Positions 8,431 through 17,214 of a DNA stretch of 40,884 nt are shown here, piece by piece. Below the pieces are notes generated by a model. That model was not told where the DNA came from, made no database searches, and worked only from the letters and a program-made list of their open reading frames with translations. This stretch comes from Bacillota bacterium (GTDB taxonomy: Bacteria > Bacillota > Clostridia > Christensenellales > SZUA-584), in assembly GCA_023391105.1 (NCBI GenBank), contig JAEWBO010000044.1:1-40884 (forward strand), written 5' to 3'. The position numbers and the translations under genes were made by a program. Position 1 is the stretch's first letter, and each line of letters opens with the position of its first letter.

Positions 8431-8898
8431 TTGGAAGTCAAGATCAACCGGGAGATTCGGGCTTATACCGAATCCATGTTCTTCGGACTGTCGTTGAGGC
8501 AGTTCTTTTTTTCTGTCTGTGCCTGCGGCGTGGCCGTGGCGCTGTACTTTGTCATCCGACCGTATTTCGGTATGGAAACCGTGAGCTGGATGTGCATCGT
8601 CAGCGTTGCGCCCTTTGCCGCCATGGGCTTTATCAGCTACCACGGCATGACGGCGGAGCAGTTCGTGTGGGCCTGGATCAAATCCGAGTTTCTCATGCCT
8701 AAACGCCTGATTTTCCAGCCTGTCAACATCTATTATGAAGCCTTAAAGGGCGTTATTGAGGACAAAAGGCTCCCGCGCAATTTGCCGCGCGGGAAAAGAA
8801 GAAGTTTTGGAGCGTACCTGTTTTCGCGTTTGCGCGGAAACACACAAAACGCAGTATGCAACGACGCAAAGGAGGAAATGAAGCGACATGGCCATTAA
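8431..8898 (+). CDS. prgI: PrgI-family conjugation membrane protein
   Basis: This 155-aa protein has two N-terminal membrane segments (about 25-45 and 50-68) followed by a basic cytoplasmic tail. The N-terminal pattern (VKINREIRAYTESMFFGLSLRQ) is characteristic of PrgI (VirB3-like) proteins, which are always next to VirB4 in Gram-positive type IV systems. The start is TTG at 8431 with GGAGGTG upstream. It overlaps virB4 by 11 bp. Confidence 0.88.
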   Translation: MEVKINREIRAYTESMFFGLSLRQFFFSVCACGVAVALYFVIRPYFGMETVSWMCIVSVAPFAAMGFISYHGMTAEQFVWAWIKSEFLMPKRLIFQPVNIYYEALKGVIEDKRLPRNLPRGKRRSFGAYLFSRLRGNTQNAVCNDAKEEMKRHGH

Positions 8899-11227
8899 AA
8901 CACTGAGAAACCTGTTCCAACAGGACAAGGAAAGGTTCGCCGTTCCGAAAAGCGTGCAGCAGGCCATCCCCATTTCGTGCATTTGGGAGGATGGCATTTT
9001 TCTTGTTGGCCGCAATAAGTACGCCAGGACCTTCAAGTTTACCGACATCAACTACGCCGTGGCCTCCCGCGAGGATAAGGAGGCCATGTTTCTGGAGTAC
9101 AGCGAGCTATTAAACTCCTTTGACAGCGGCGCGACCACCAAAATCACCATCGCCAACCGAAGGCTCAACAAAGCGGACTTTGAAAAGGCAATCTTAATTC
9201 CTTTCAAAGAGGATGGACTGGACCTCTACCGCAAGGAATATAACAAAATGCTCATGGACAAAGCCACCGCCGCGAACAGCATGGTGCAGGAAAAATATGT
9301 GACCATCTCCGTATGCAAAAAGAACATTGAGGAAGCGAAAAACTATTTCGCCCGCGTGGGCGCTGACCTCATCGCCCATTTCATGCGTCTGGGTTCCCGC
9401 TGCACCGAGATGGACGCCACGGAGAAGCTGAGAGCGCTGCATGACTTCTACCGCACGGGCGAGGAAACCAGCTTTCGATTTGAGCTTTCCGAAACCATGC
9501 GAAAGGGCCACGATTTCCGGGATTTCATTTGCCCGGATACCCTTGAGTTTGAAGCGGATCACTTCAAGATGGGCGACCGCTACGGGCGGGTGCTGTTCCT
9601 GCGGGAATACGCTTCCTATATTAAGGACGATATGGTGACGGAGCTGACCGATCTGAACCGCAACCTCATGCTGAGCATCGACGTGATCCCCGTGCCCACG
9701 GACGAAGCGGTACGCGAGGTGGAAAACCGCTTGCTGGGGGTTGAGACGAATATAACAAATTGGCAGCGCCGCCAGAACCAGAACAACAACTTTTCCGCCG
9801 TGATACCGTATGACATGGAATTGCAGCGCAAGGAGAGCAAGGAGTTTTTGGACGACCTGACCACCCGTGATCAGCGCATGATGTTCGGCGTGCTCACGCT
9901 GGTGCATACCGCCGACAGCTTAGAGCAGCTTGACGCGGATACCGAAGCGCTTTTGACCACGGCCCGCAAGCACCTGTGCCAGTTTGCCACGCTCAAATAC
10001 CAGCAGATGGACGGGCTGAACACAGCGTTGCCCATCGGCCTGCGAAAAATAAACGCGCTGCGGACACTGACCACCGAAAGCCTGGCGGTGCTCATTCCGT
10101 TCCGGGTACAGGAAATCATGGACACGGGCGGCGTGTATTTTGGCGAGAATGCCATCTCCCATAACCTCATCATGTGCAATAAAGCAAAGCTCCTAAACGC
10201 CAATGCCTTTTTGCTGGGCGTTCCCGGCAGCGGCAAATCCTTTAGTGCCAAGGAACTGATTGCTTTCCTTGCCCTTGCCACCGACGATGATATTTTGGTC
10301 TGCGATCCCGAGCGCGAATATGCATCTCTGGTGCGCGCCATGGGCGGCGAAGTCATTCGTATCGCGGCGGGCAGCGACGACCACATCAACGCGCTCGACA
10401 TGGTGGAGGGTTATGGCGACGGCGGCAATCCTGTCATCGACAAATCCGAGTTTGTGCTCTCCCTGTTTGAACAGCTTGATAAGGGCGGTATGGGGCCGAA
10501 GCAGAAAAGCATTATCGACCGCTGCGTGGAGAACGTCTACCGGGCGTTCAAACAAAGCGGCGATGTGCCCACGCTGGTCACGCTGCGCGAGGAATTATTG
10601 GCGCAGCCTGAGAAGGAAGCCGCCGACCTTGCGCTGTCCCTGGAGCTGTTCACCTCCGGGAGCCTCAACGCCTTCGCGTACCCGACCAATGTGGACGTGA
10701 ATAACCGTATGATCGTGTACGACATCATGGACCTCGGAAAGCAGCTTAAAACCATGGGCCTGCTGGTCATAACCGACGCCATGCTCAACCGCGTGACGGA
10801 AAACTGGGCGGCGGGAAAACGGACGCACATCTTTATCGACGAGTTCCATGTGGTCTTTGAAAACGAGCACAGCGGCTCTTTCTTCAATTCCGCGTGGCGC
10901 AGGTTCAGAAAGAGAAACGCATATCCCACGGCCATTACACAGAATGTGGAGTACATTCTGGATTCCGTGCTGGCCAGCACTATGCTTTCCAACTCTGAGT
11001 TCATCGTCATGCTCAACCAGGCGGCGAGTGACCGCGAAAAACTGTCCAAGCTGCTGAGCATTTCCAGTGAACAGATGAGCTATATCACTAACGCGGACGC
11101 AGGCTGTGGCCTGATCAAATATGGCAGCGCTCTCGTCCCGTTTATTAACAGATTTCCACGCCAAACCCGGCTGTATAAGCTGATGACGACGAAGCCATCC
11201 GAGATCTCGGATGGTTTAGTTTATTAG
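8888..11227 (+). CDS. virB4: VirB4-like conjugation ATPase
   Basis: This 779-aa ATPase powers the type IV secretion channel. Walker A GVPGSGKS is at residues 444-451, and Walker B (HIFIDEFH) has Asp651-Glu652. Length and domain layout fit the VirB4/TraE proteins of Tn1549-like ICEs. It overlaps prgI by 11 bp. The last codons and the TAG stop (11225-11227) lie inside the left terminal repeat of the RIT element, so the native C-terminal tail was probably replaced by a few residues. The ATPase core is intact. Confidence 0.95.
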   Translation: MAIKTLRNLFQQDKERFAVPKSVQQAIPISCIWEDGIFLVGRNKYARTFKFTDINYAVASREDKEAMFLEYSELLNSFDSGATTKITIANRRLNKADFEKAILIPFKEDGLDLYRKEYNKMLMDKATAANSMVQEKYVTISVCKKNIEEAKNYFARVGADLIAHFMRLGSRCTEMDATEKLRALHDFYRTGEETSFRFELSETMRKGHDFRDFICPDTLEFEADHFKMGDRYGRVLFLREYASYIKDDMVTELTDLNRNLMLSIDVIPVPTDEAVREVENRLLGVETNITNWQRRQNQNNNFSAVIPYDMELQRKESKEFLDDLTTRDQRMMFGVLTLVHTADSLEQLDADTEALLTTARKHLCQFATLKYQQMDGLNTALPIGLRKINALRTLTTESLAVLIPFRVQEIMDTGGVYFGENAISHNLIMCNKAKLLNANAFLLGVPGSGKSFSAKELIAFLALATDDDILVCDPEREYASLVRAMGGEVIRIAAGSDDHINALDMVEGYGDGGNPVIDKSEFVLSLFEQLDKGGMGPKQKSIIDRCVENVYRAFKQSGDVPTLVTLREELLAQPEKEAADLALSLELFTSGSLNAFAYPTNVDVNNRMIVYDIMDLGKQLKTMGLLVITDAMLNRVTENWAAGKRTHIFIDEFHVVFENEHSGSFFNSAWRRFRKRNAYPTAITQNVEYILDSVLASTMLSNSEFIVMLNQAASDREKLSKLLSISSEQMSYITNADAGCGLIKYGSALVPFINRFPRQTRLYKLMTTKPSEISDGLVY

Positions 11228-11301
11228 AGGAATATAGTTATTCGAGAAAGTCAGATAAGGCCCCGTATATCGAGGCCTTATCAACTTTCTTCTTGAATAA
11301 C
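11219..11301. repeat. RIT left end: terminal repeat plus internal inverted copy
   Basis: The outer box at 11219-11232 and inner box at 11237-11248 form the terminal repeat. A second, inverted copy of the inner box lies at 11290-11301 (11 of 12 matching), so the end is itself a dyad. Between the two copies is the hairpin at 11254-11282. Confidence 0.85.
11254..11282. terminator. Hairpin inside RIT left end
   Basis: GATAAGGCC (11254-11262) pairs perfectly with GGCCTTATC (11274-11282) across an 11-nt loop. It lies at the 3' end of the ritC transcript and downstream of virB4. It could terminate transcription in either direction or form part of the recombination site. There is no strong T-run on the + strand. 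Confidence 0.5.
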
Positions 11302-11311
11302 GTAAGCAGTG

Positions 11312-12358
11312 TTACTGCAAGAACTCCGGTAAAGAGTTCTGGATTTTCGGCAGTAGCGCCTCTCTGATGCCGTCCTTAGGAAACCACTTCTCGCTCCATT
11401 CTTTTATGGACTGATCAACGGTCTGCTGGGTGATTTCCACATAGATCTGCGTTGACTGAATCGAAGCGTGCCCGAGAATGTTCTTCACGACGGCAAGCGG
11501 GACACCGGCCTCGACCAGATGGGATGCGGTCGTATGGCGCATGACATGCGGGGTGTAGCGTCCGGCGCAGAATTTGTCTGGATGGGCGGCCTTGGCCATC
11601 TTCTCGTATTTCGTGAAGACCTCCTCGATACAGGACACGGATATCTGCTCGTTTCTTTGACTGGAGAACACATGGCGGTTCGGTTGATCGCCGATTTTCC
11701 TGTAGGCGATGTACTTGTCCAATAGCTCGGTGGCATCGGCTGTTATCTTGACACGCCGCGGCTTATTCCCCTTGCCCAAGAGCGTCAGGATCGCATTACC
11801 GTTTTTGTCATACGCAATGTCCCTTACGGTGAGGTCACAAATTTCCTGCGCTCTTGCGCCGCTGGCATACATCACGACTAAAAGTACGAGGTCTCGCCAC
11901 CCGATCTTGCCGGAAGTGTCCGGCATAGAAAAGAAAATCTCCAGCTCTTGGCGGGTAAACGCACATCGCTGTTTCCCCTTTACGCGCCTGAACGATTTCT
12001 TGTAGATTCTCTCCAGGCTGTTTCTGAAGACATACCCGGCCTCCAAGTTTCGATTCTGTGCGTACTCGGCAAACGATGACAGTGCGCCAATCCGTATCTT
12101 CGCTGTTGTTCTGCTGTTCTTCCGTTCGATCACCAGCCAGTCAAAGAAACTGGTGAGCAAGTCAAAGTCCAGCATCTCGAAGGTGATTCGACCGGTATCT
12201 ATCTTCGCCACGTCACCCATATACTGAAACATTAGTCTGAATGTGCACTTGTAGGATTTAATGGTGTTCGGGCTGGCGTTTACAGAGATTGGGAGATAGT
12301 CCGTGAAGAACTTCCCAAGTAAGGAGACGAACTCAAACTCTGATTTATTCGTCTTCAT
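11312..12358 (-). CDS. ritC: RIT tyrosine recombinase C
   Basis: This 348-aa site-specific recombinase is the third gene of the trio. It has an N-terminal SAM-like core-binding domain (about 10-110) and a C-terminal catalytic domain. Visible catalytic motifs are the first Arg in YASGARAQEI, HVMRHT (His-x-x-Arg), LGHAS (second His) and the nucleophile Tyr in QIYVEIT. GGAGGTG lies upstream of the ATG at 12358. It overlaps ritB by 14 bp, so translation is probably coupled. The gene ends 11 bp from the inverted box at the element's left end. Confidence 0.9.
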   Translation of the reverse strand: MKTNKSEFEFVSLLGKFFTDYLPISVNASPNTIKSYKCTFRLMFQYMGDVAKIDTGRITFEMLDFDLLTSFFDWLVIERKNSRTTAKIRIGALSSFAEYAQNRNLEAGYVFRNSLERIYKKSFRRVKGKQRCAFTRQELEIFFSMPDTSGKIGWRDLVLLVVMYASGARAQEICDLTVRDIAYDKNGNAILTLLGKGNKPRRVKITADATELLDKYIAYRKIGDQPNRHVFSSQRNEQISVSCIEEVFTKYEKMAKAAHPDKFCAGRYTPHVMRHTTASHLVEAGVPLAVVKNILGHASIQSTQIYVEITQQTVDQSIKEWSEKWFPKDGIREALLPKIQNSLPEFLQ

Positions 12359-13331
12359 ACGGCACCTCCACTTCCGGGATCAGCCCGATGGAAAAAGCTT
12401 CAAACGCATCTAATGACTCCGGTACCTGCGCGCCGGAAAACCGCATATACCTGTCAGTGTCAAGCAGGCACTCATGACCGAGATAGGTCGGTAAAAGCAG
12501 ATCGTTCATGTCAACGGAATGTCCTGCCGCTTCCAACTGCTGCATAGACTTCAGCACGAAGACATGACGGTAGCAATGCAAGGATGCCCCTCGCTCATAC
12601 AGTTCCTTCTCTCTTTGGTCGATGTGCGCAAGCTTCAATAATTCTGAAAACCAATTCTGTACCTGCCGCTTTACAAAGTGAGAACCCGGTTTTCTGCCGG
12701 GGAAAAGGTATGCCTCAGGGGACAGCATAATTCCAAGCGCCAGACAGTATCTCTCCACTATGCTTATCAAGGTATCGTGGACAGGAATCCGCCTTTCTTT
12801 TGAGTATTTTGTCTCACGGAGGAAAATTGTACGCGCTTTGAAGTCAATGTCTTTTCTTCTCAAGGCCATTGTCTCGCCGACCCTGGTTCCGCATCCATAC
12901 AAGATACGCAGAATCATCGGAATCATTGCCGGCAAATGGGCACAGCAGGCTTTCGGCACCCTTGATTCCAAATTGTCAGCGTAATGGATGAGCAGCAGTT
13001 CTTCATCCGAATAGATGTAAGGAATATAGTCCGACTTCACCTTCGGGGCGTCCGGCAGGAAAGAATGGCCTCCCATCCCATTGAGGTACCTCACAAAGTT
13101 CCTGACGGTGAGTACCTTCTCTTTCACTGTCTTGCTTTTCCCGCTGAGCGTCCGTATCCATGCGAAAAGGATTTCCTCGGACAGGTCTTTTTTGCGGTAA
13201 TCGTGCTCAGCCAAGTGGTGGTCCAGTTTGGCCAGTGTGGCTATGTCATGCGCAAATGTCTGCAGGCCGACGCTGCTCCTCCGAAGCTCCAGAAAGGAGT
13301 TCATTTCCTTTGATAAAATGCTTTCAAACAC
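12345..13331 (-). CDS. ritB: RIT tyrosine recombinase B
   Basis: This 328-aa tyrosine recombinase is the middle gene of the trio. Catalytic signs are YGCGTRVGET (Arg), SLHCYRH (His-x-x-Arg), YLGHECLLDTDRY (His and nucleophile Tyr). The GTG start at 13331 overlaps the ritA stop by 8 bp (GTGTTTGA), with an AAGGGGGG site upstream. Both overlaps in the trio indicate a single translationally coupled transcript. Confidence 0.9.
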   Translation of the reverse strand: MFESILSKEMNSFLELRRSSVGLQTFAHDIATLAKLDHHLAEHDYRKKDLSEEILFAWIRTLSGKSKTVKEKVLTVRNFVRYLNGMGGHSFLPDAPKVKSDYIPYIYSDEELLLIHYADNLESRVPKACCAHLPAMIPMILRILYGCGTRVGETMALRRKDIDFKARTIFLRETKYSKERRIPVHDTLISIVERYCLALGIMLSPEAYLFPGRKPGSHFVKRQVQNWFSELLKLAHIDQREKELYERGASLHCYRHVFVLKSMQQLEAAGHSVDMNDLLLPTYLGHECLLDTDRYMRFSGAQVPESLDAFEAFSIGLIPEVEVPYEDE

Positions 13332-14571
13332 GGGGAAACGCCCCCTTCCCAGACAGAATGTCCGAAAAGTTCCCCGTAGGTTCCGGCACGGGAAGCGGAC
13401 AGAGCCTCATGCTCTCTATGTCAATCCTGGCATAGTGCTTGAGCGCATGCTTGGTGCCGTGTCCTAGAACCCTGCGGACGACTTCTGTTGAAACGCCGTC
13501 GTTTATCATATTGCTAGCGACGGATGACCTGAACGCACGGCTGCCGTGCCTTCTTCCGGCGACATCAATCTTTGCGTACCTGAATTGGTTTCCTACCATC
13601 GTGTTGATTGCGCGATAATCGATTGGCGCATAGGGCGGCGCGAGGGACACGAATACGCCGGCGTATCCCTCAATGTTCCAACGGGCATTCCCTATATAGT
13701 CTTGCAAGGCCACCTTTACCTCAGGCAGCAATTCCCCCTCCCAGGGGTCGCCTGTCTTCTGTTGCGTGAAATGCAGCCGATCATTCTCAAAGTCGATGTC
13801 ACCGAGGGTCAATGCGGCGACATCACAGGCGCGAATGCCGTAGCGTGTCATGAGCAGCGTGATGGCATGGTTTCTGGCCCCACTTGGAGTAGACAGGTCG
13901 AAGGAGCCCTCGACAGCGGAGATCTCTTCCGGAGAATACACAGTAGGTTGAGGCATGGGGTTGCGGTGACGCAGGATGAGCCTTGAATAGTTCTGCTCCA
14001 GATGGCCGCTATCAAAGAGGAAGCGCAGAAATAGCCCAACCCGTTCCCAGTATCTCGTGAATCCCAAAGACAGGAATGCCGTTTGCACGTGCTCTCCCGT
14101 CACGTCCCGGATTCCTATGCAACCCAACTCCAAGAGGTTTTCCAGGAATCTGCCGCAAATCCAATACTTGTAGTCGATCGTGCTCTGTCTGTTTCCTTTT
14201 CTTGCGCAATCAACGAGATATTCTTGAAGGGGATTCATAAGTTCATCGGGCAGTTCGAATCTCTTGGACATGTCCGGCAATAGCGCGTCCCTTCCGTCTA
14301 GTCCCTGAAGTAATCGGTTCAGCTTTCCTGTAATGTTTTTGGCGCGTGAGATACGGGAAGAGCATATGCGCAACTGACTATCACAATATGCAACAAACTG
14401 CTCTCCGATTTCAGGCGTATACTCCACAAGGGAATGACTATCCATATATGACGATAACGTCTTGAGGATAAATTGCATGTCCCTTGTGGTGCTTGCGGTG
14501 TACGCCTCCGATTCTATCAATTCGCATAATCGGACAGATAAAAACTTGATTGACTTAGTGTTGTTTTCCAT
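13324..14571 (-). CDS. ritA: RIT tyrosine recombinase A
   Basis: This 415-aa tyrosine recombinase is the first gene of the trio. It has a longer N-terminal DNA-binding part than the other two, then the catalytic domain with TRYGIRACDVAAL (Arg), RHGSRAFRSS (His-x-x-Arg), VLGHGTKHALKHY (His and Tyr). CAGGAGG is upstream of the ATG at 14571. The three genes must act together or in relay; published RIT elements always carry all three, with unclear division of labour. Confidence 0.9.
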   Translation of the reverse strand: MENNTKSIKFLSVRLCELIESEAYTASTTRDMQFILKTLSSYMDSHSLVEYTPEIGEQFVAYCDSQLRICSSRISRAKNITGKLNRLLQGLDGRDALLPDMSKRFELPDELMNPLQEYLVDCARKGNRQSTIDYKYWICGRFLENLLELGCIGIRDVTGEHVQTAFLSLGFTRYWERVGLFLRFLFDSGHLEQNYSRLILRHRNPMPQPTVYSPEEISAVEGSFDLSTPSGARNHAITLLMTRYGIRACDVAALTLGDIDFENDRLHFTQQKTGDPWEGELLPEVKVALQDYIGNARWNIEGYAGVFVSLAPPYAPIDYRAINTMVGNQFRYAKIDVAGRRHGSRAFRSSVASNMINDGVSTEVVRRVLGHGTKHALKHYARIDIESMRLCPLPVPEPTGNFSDILSGKGAFPRV

Positions 14572-14580
14572 GTGAAAACC

Positions 14581-14620
14581 TCCTGTATTTTTTTGCTTAA
14601 AGCAAAATTATTGTACAGGA
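14581..14620. promoter_or_regulatory. Nested palindromes upstream of ritA
   Basis: A perfect 17-bp palindrome TTTTGCTTAAAGCAAAA (14591-14607) lies inside a wider inverted pair TCCTGTA (14581-14587) and TACAGGA (14614-14620). It covers the ritA leader and its Shine-Dalgarno, so it could be an operator for autoregulation or an RNA hairpin that hides the ribosome-binding site. Confidence 0.6.
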
Positions 14621-14628
14621 GAACGGTA

Positions 14629-14713
14629 CTGTTATTCGAGAAGACAAGGTTGAAAGCCCATCTATATTAGGATTTATCCAAGCTTCTCGAATAACAGATT
14701 TCCTCTAATAAAC
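14629..14713. repeat. RIT right end: terminal repeat plus internal inverted copy
   Basis: CTGTTATTCGAGAAG (14629-14643) is a perfect inverse of 14683-14697. The latter together with TTCCTCTAATAAAC (14700-14713) forms the right terminal repeat, matching the inverse of the left end. Both ends thus share a dyad-of-dyads design. Confidence 0.88.
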
Positions 14714-14834
14714 CAAGCCTGGTGAAGAAACCCTGTAGGCTTTGGGTTTATCCCTTGATACGGGCGGATTGCCGGAGCAGTCCGCCCTATTCTGGTATAG
14801 CGGGCTTGTGATAGCTTTCGAGGGAGGTGAGCTT

Positions 14835-16697
14835 TTGAGTAAAACCATAAAGATCCGCGAAATCAAGCGGGACATTCGCGCGCTGGATAAGGCCGGGATT
14901 GCCACGGAGCGCATGAAGGATGCCTTTGTTCGCACGAAGGATGGAACCGAACGGGCCCAGCAGGACGGACGGGAGCACGCTTCCCCTGCCGAGTACGCCG
15001 AGGATAAGATAACGGAGAAGGCCGATAACACCGTGCGTGAAGCCGCCCATCAGGTGAAAAAGCAGGGCAGCAAGGCTGCGAGGAAGATAAAGGACGCGCG
15101 GCACCGTGCCGGGGACGCGAAACGGGCGGCGGATTCCACGCATGGCGCGGCGGACGGCGTTCGCCGTCCCTCCGGTCCCATCAAGAAGCAGGCTTCCGAC
15201 CTGCCGAAAGAGCAGATGAAAAAGCACGCGCAGGAGAATATGCGCCGCTCCAGCGCGCGTGCCCGGCAATCGACGGAGCGTACCATCAAAACTGCGCAGC
15301 GGACCGAAAGAACGATTAAGCAATCCGTGCGGTCTGCGGGAAATACCGTCAAGGCTACCGCTAAGGATACGTTGAAAATGGCGAGTAAATCCATCAAGAC
15401 GGCGCAGAGAACGGCCAGAACCACCATAAAGACCACGCAGCAGGCGGCGAAGCTGGCGCAGAAAAGCGCCCAAACCGCCGCGAAAGCAGTCAGAGCAGCA
15501 GCGCAAGCTGCGCGTGTTGCAGCAAAGACAGCAGCTGCGGTGGCGAAGGCAGCGGTTAAGGCCACAATTGCCTTTGTTAAATTGGCGATTGCCGCTGTTA
15601 AGGGGTTGATTGCGGCTATTGCTGCGGGCGGCTGGTTGGCCGTGGTCATTGTTCTGGTGATTGCTCTAGTCGGCCTTTTACTTGGGTCAGTATTCGGTAT
15701 CTTTTTTTCCAATGAAGCGGACGGTCAGCCCATGTCCGAAGCGGTCAGCGAGATCAGCGCCGGGTTTCAGTCCGGGATCGATGCAAAGATTGAACAGTTC
15801 AAGGCGGGTGGCGAGTACGACGAGGTGCAAATCATATACGAGGGTGACGGCGACGGAGACAGCGCCAATGTCAACAACTGGAGCGATGTACTAGCCGTGT
15901 ACGCAGTCCTTCTCAATACCGACGCGGAGGCGGGCACCGAGGTTGTTACCATCACGCCGGAAAAGCTGAAAAAGCTCAGGGCGTATTTTGATGATATGAA
16001 CCGGGTGGCATACAGCACGGAGGTGCAGTCCGAAACGCATACCGAGATAAACGACGAGGGTGAGGTGGAAACCGTCACCACGACCACGCTTGTCATCCAC
16101 GTCCGCATCACCAGCTTATCCTACGAGGAAACGGCGGATTTTTACTATATGAGTGAGGAACAGCGTGAGCTTTTAGACGAGCTGATGCAGCCGGAATACG
16201 CCGCTCTGTTTGCCGCCATCACTGGCGTGGACGTGTGGGACGGTGCGAATATGACCGAGATTGTGTCCGGCTTGCCCGTCGGCACGACTGGGGCGGAGGT
16301 GGTCAAAGCCGGGCTGACCAAGGTGGGATGTCCGTATGTATGGGGCGCAAGCGGCCCGAACAAGTTCGATTGCTCCGGATTTGCCTATTGGTGCCTCAGC
16401 CAGACAATCTCACCTCTGGGCGCGTCCCGCACCAATGCGGCGGGACAGGCCAAGTGGTGCTACGACAACGGCTATATGGTGGGCCGGAGCGAACTTCAGC
16501 CCGGCGATTTGGTGTTCTGGCAGAACCTTGGCTGCTCAGGCTGTCGGTGTCTATGTCGGCGGTGGCAAGGTCATGGAGGCAAGCAGCTCCAAGGGACGGG
16601 TGTTGGTGCGCGATCTGTGGGAAAGCGCCAATTATCCCATTTGGGGCTTTGGTCGGCCATACACGCAATAGGGGGAGACAGCAAAAAGGAAGGCTAG
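14835..16697 (+). pseudogene. CD1107-like NlpC/P60 cell-wall hydrolase, active site deleted
   Basis: Related ICEs encode here a bifunctional conjugation protein: a Lys/Ala-rich N-terminal region (about 60-255), one membrane segment (about 260-292), an extracellular domain and a C-terminal NlpC/P60 endopeptidase that opens peptidoglycan for the mating channel. The catalytic Cys is present (FDCSGFAYW, Cys513). After QPGDLVFWQNLGCSGC the frame goes wrong at 16542. The correct ending (VGVYVGGGKVMEASS to GFGRPYTQ) reads in another frame to 16671. The segment that should hold the catalytic His just before VGVY is gone, so a short deletion removed it and shifted the frame. The start is TTG at 14835 after GAGGGAGGTGAG. 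It is the first ICE gene after the RIT element. Confidence 0.85.
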
Positions 16698-16718
16698 GTG
16701 AAATATGCCCAGCCTTCC
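16688..16718 (+). terminator. Probable terminator of the conjugation operon
   Basis: GGAAGGCT (16688-16695) and AGCCTTCC (16711-16718) form an 8-bp stem overlapping the end of the shifted NlpC/P60 frame, followed by CGCGTTGTTTT. The T-run is weak. It separates the + strand conjugation genes from the convergent sigma operon. Confidence 0.55.
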
Positions 16719-16794
16719 CGCGTTGTTTTGAATTCATCTAATTTTTATTGGTGTTTTCCTTCAAAGTGCCAAACACATTTTTCCACGGTACTAT

Positions 16795-17196
16795 TTATGA
16801 AACCCACTTTTCAGAACCATAAATGGTTGTTGTGCCTGAATTCGTGGCGGTAAAGACGCCCTTTACTCTATAATAGTATCCACCTGTAACTGTTTTTGTC
16901 CTACTGTATGTTATCGAATAAGCATTGCTGGCGGACTTACTGCCTGAATCGACAGTATACCACAGGCCATCTCTTTTTTCCTGCAAGCTCAATGTCAGTT
17001 GGATAGACGGCTCCTGTGTTGTATAAGATGCGGCTCCCTTATATGTCACGCTATCACCGGAAGCGCTGATTGATACTGATGGTACACTGATAGCCATAGG
17101 TTCAATTACTTCTTCAGCATCGTACGCCAGGGCAATTGCCGGGAACAGGCTGGTTAACAACACGAGTGATACGAGTAGTATTGTGATTTTTTTCAT
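16795..17196 (-). CDS. Small secreted protein, DUF6147-like
   Basis: This 133-aa protein has a clear signal peptide (residues 1-24, cleavage after ALA). The mature part is Ser/Thr/Tyr-rich and beta-strand-like, with GYYYRVKGVFTA near the end. It resembles small secreted clostridial proteins grouped as DUF6147; this likeness is from memory. CAGGAGG precedes the ATG. It is the last gene of the sigma/anti-sigma operon, 18 bp after the anti-sigma, so it is a likely target or partner of that switch. It has no Cys and no enzymatic motif. Confidence 0.8.
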   Translation of the reverse strand: MKKITILLVSLVLLTSLFPAIALAYDAEEVIEPMAISVPSVSISASGDSVTYKGAASYTTQEPSIQLTLSLQEKRDGLWYTVDSGSKSASNAYSITYSRTKTVTGGYYYRVKGVFTATNSGTTTIYGSEKWVS

Positions 17197-17214
17197 TAGA
17201 GTCCTCCTGATATA

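Larger units (their letters stand above)
11219..14713. mobile_element. RIT element (recombinase-in-trio), about 3.5 kb
   Basis: Three overlapping tyrosine recombinase genes on the - strand fill the space between inverted ends. GTTTATTAGAGGAA at 11219-11232 matches the inverse of 14700-14713, and GTTATTCGAGAA at 11237-11248 matches the inverse of 14684-14695. This is the layout described for RIT elements, whose three co-transcribed recombinases sit between inverted repeats containing further palindromes. It is inserted between virB4 and the NlpC/P60 gene in an otherwise + strand operon. All three enzymes look intact, so the element may be functional. Exact end bases are inferred from repeat extent. 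Confidence 0.9.

Noticed and set aside
15050..15712. Long - strand open frames opposite the NlpC/P60 gene
   Set aside because: Ala/Lys codon repeats of the real gene suppress stops in other frames; the - strand products have no start signals.
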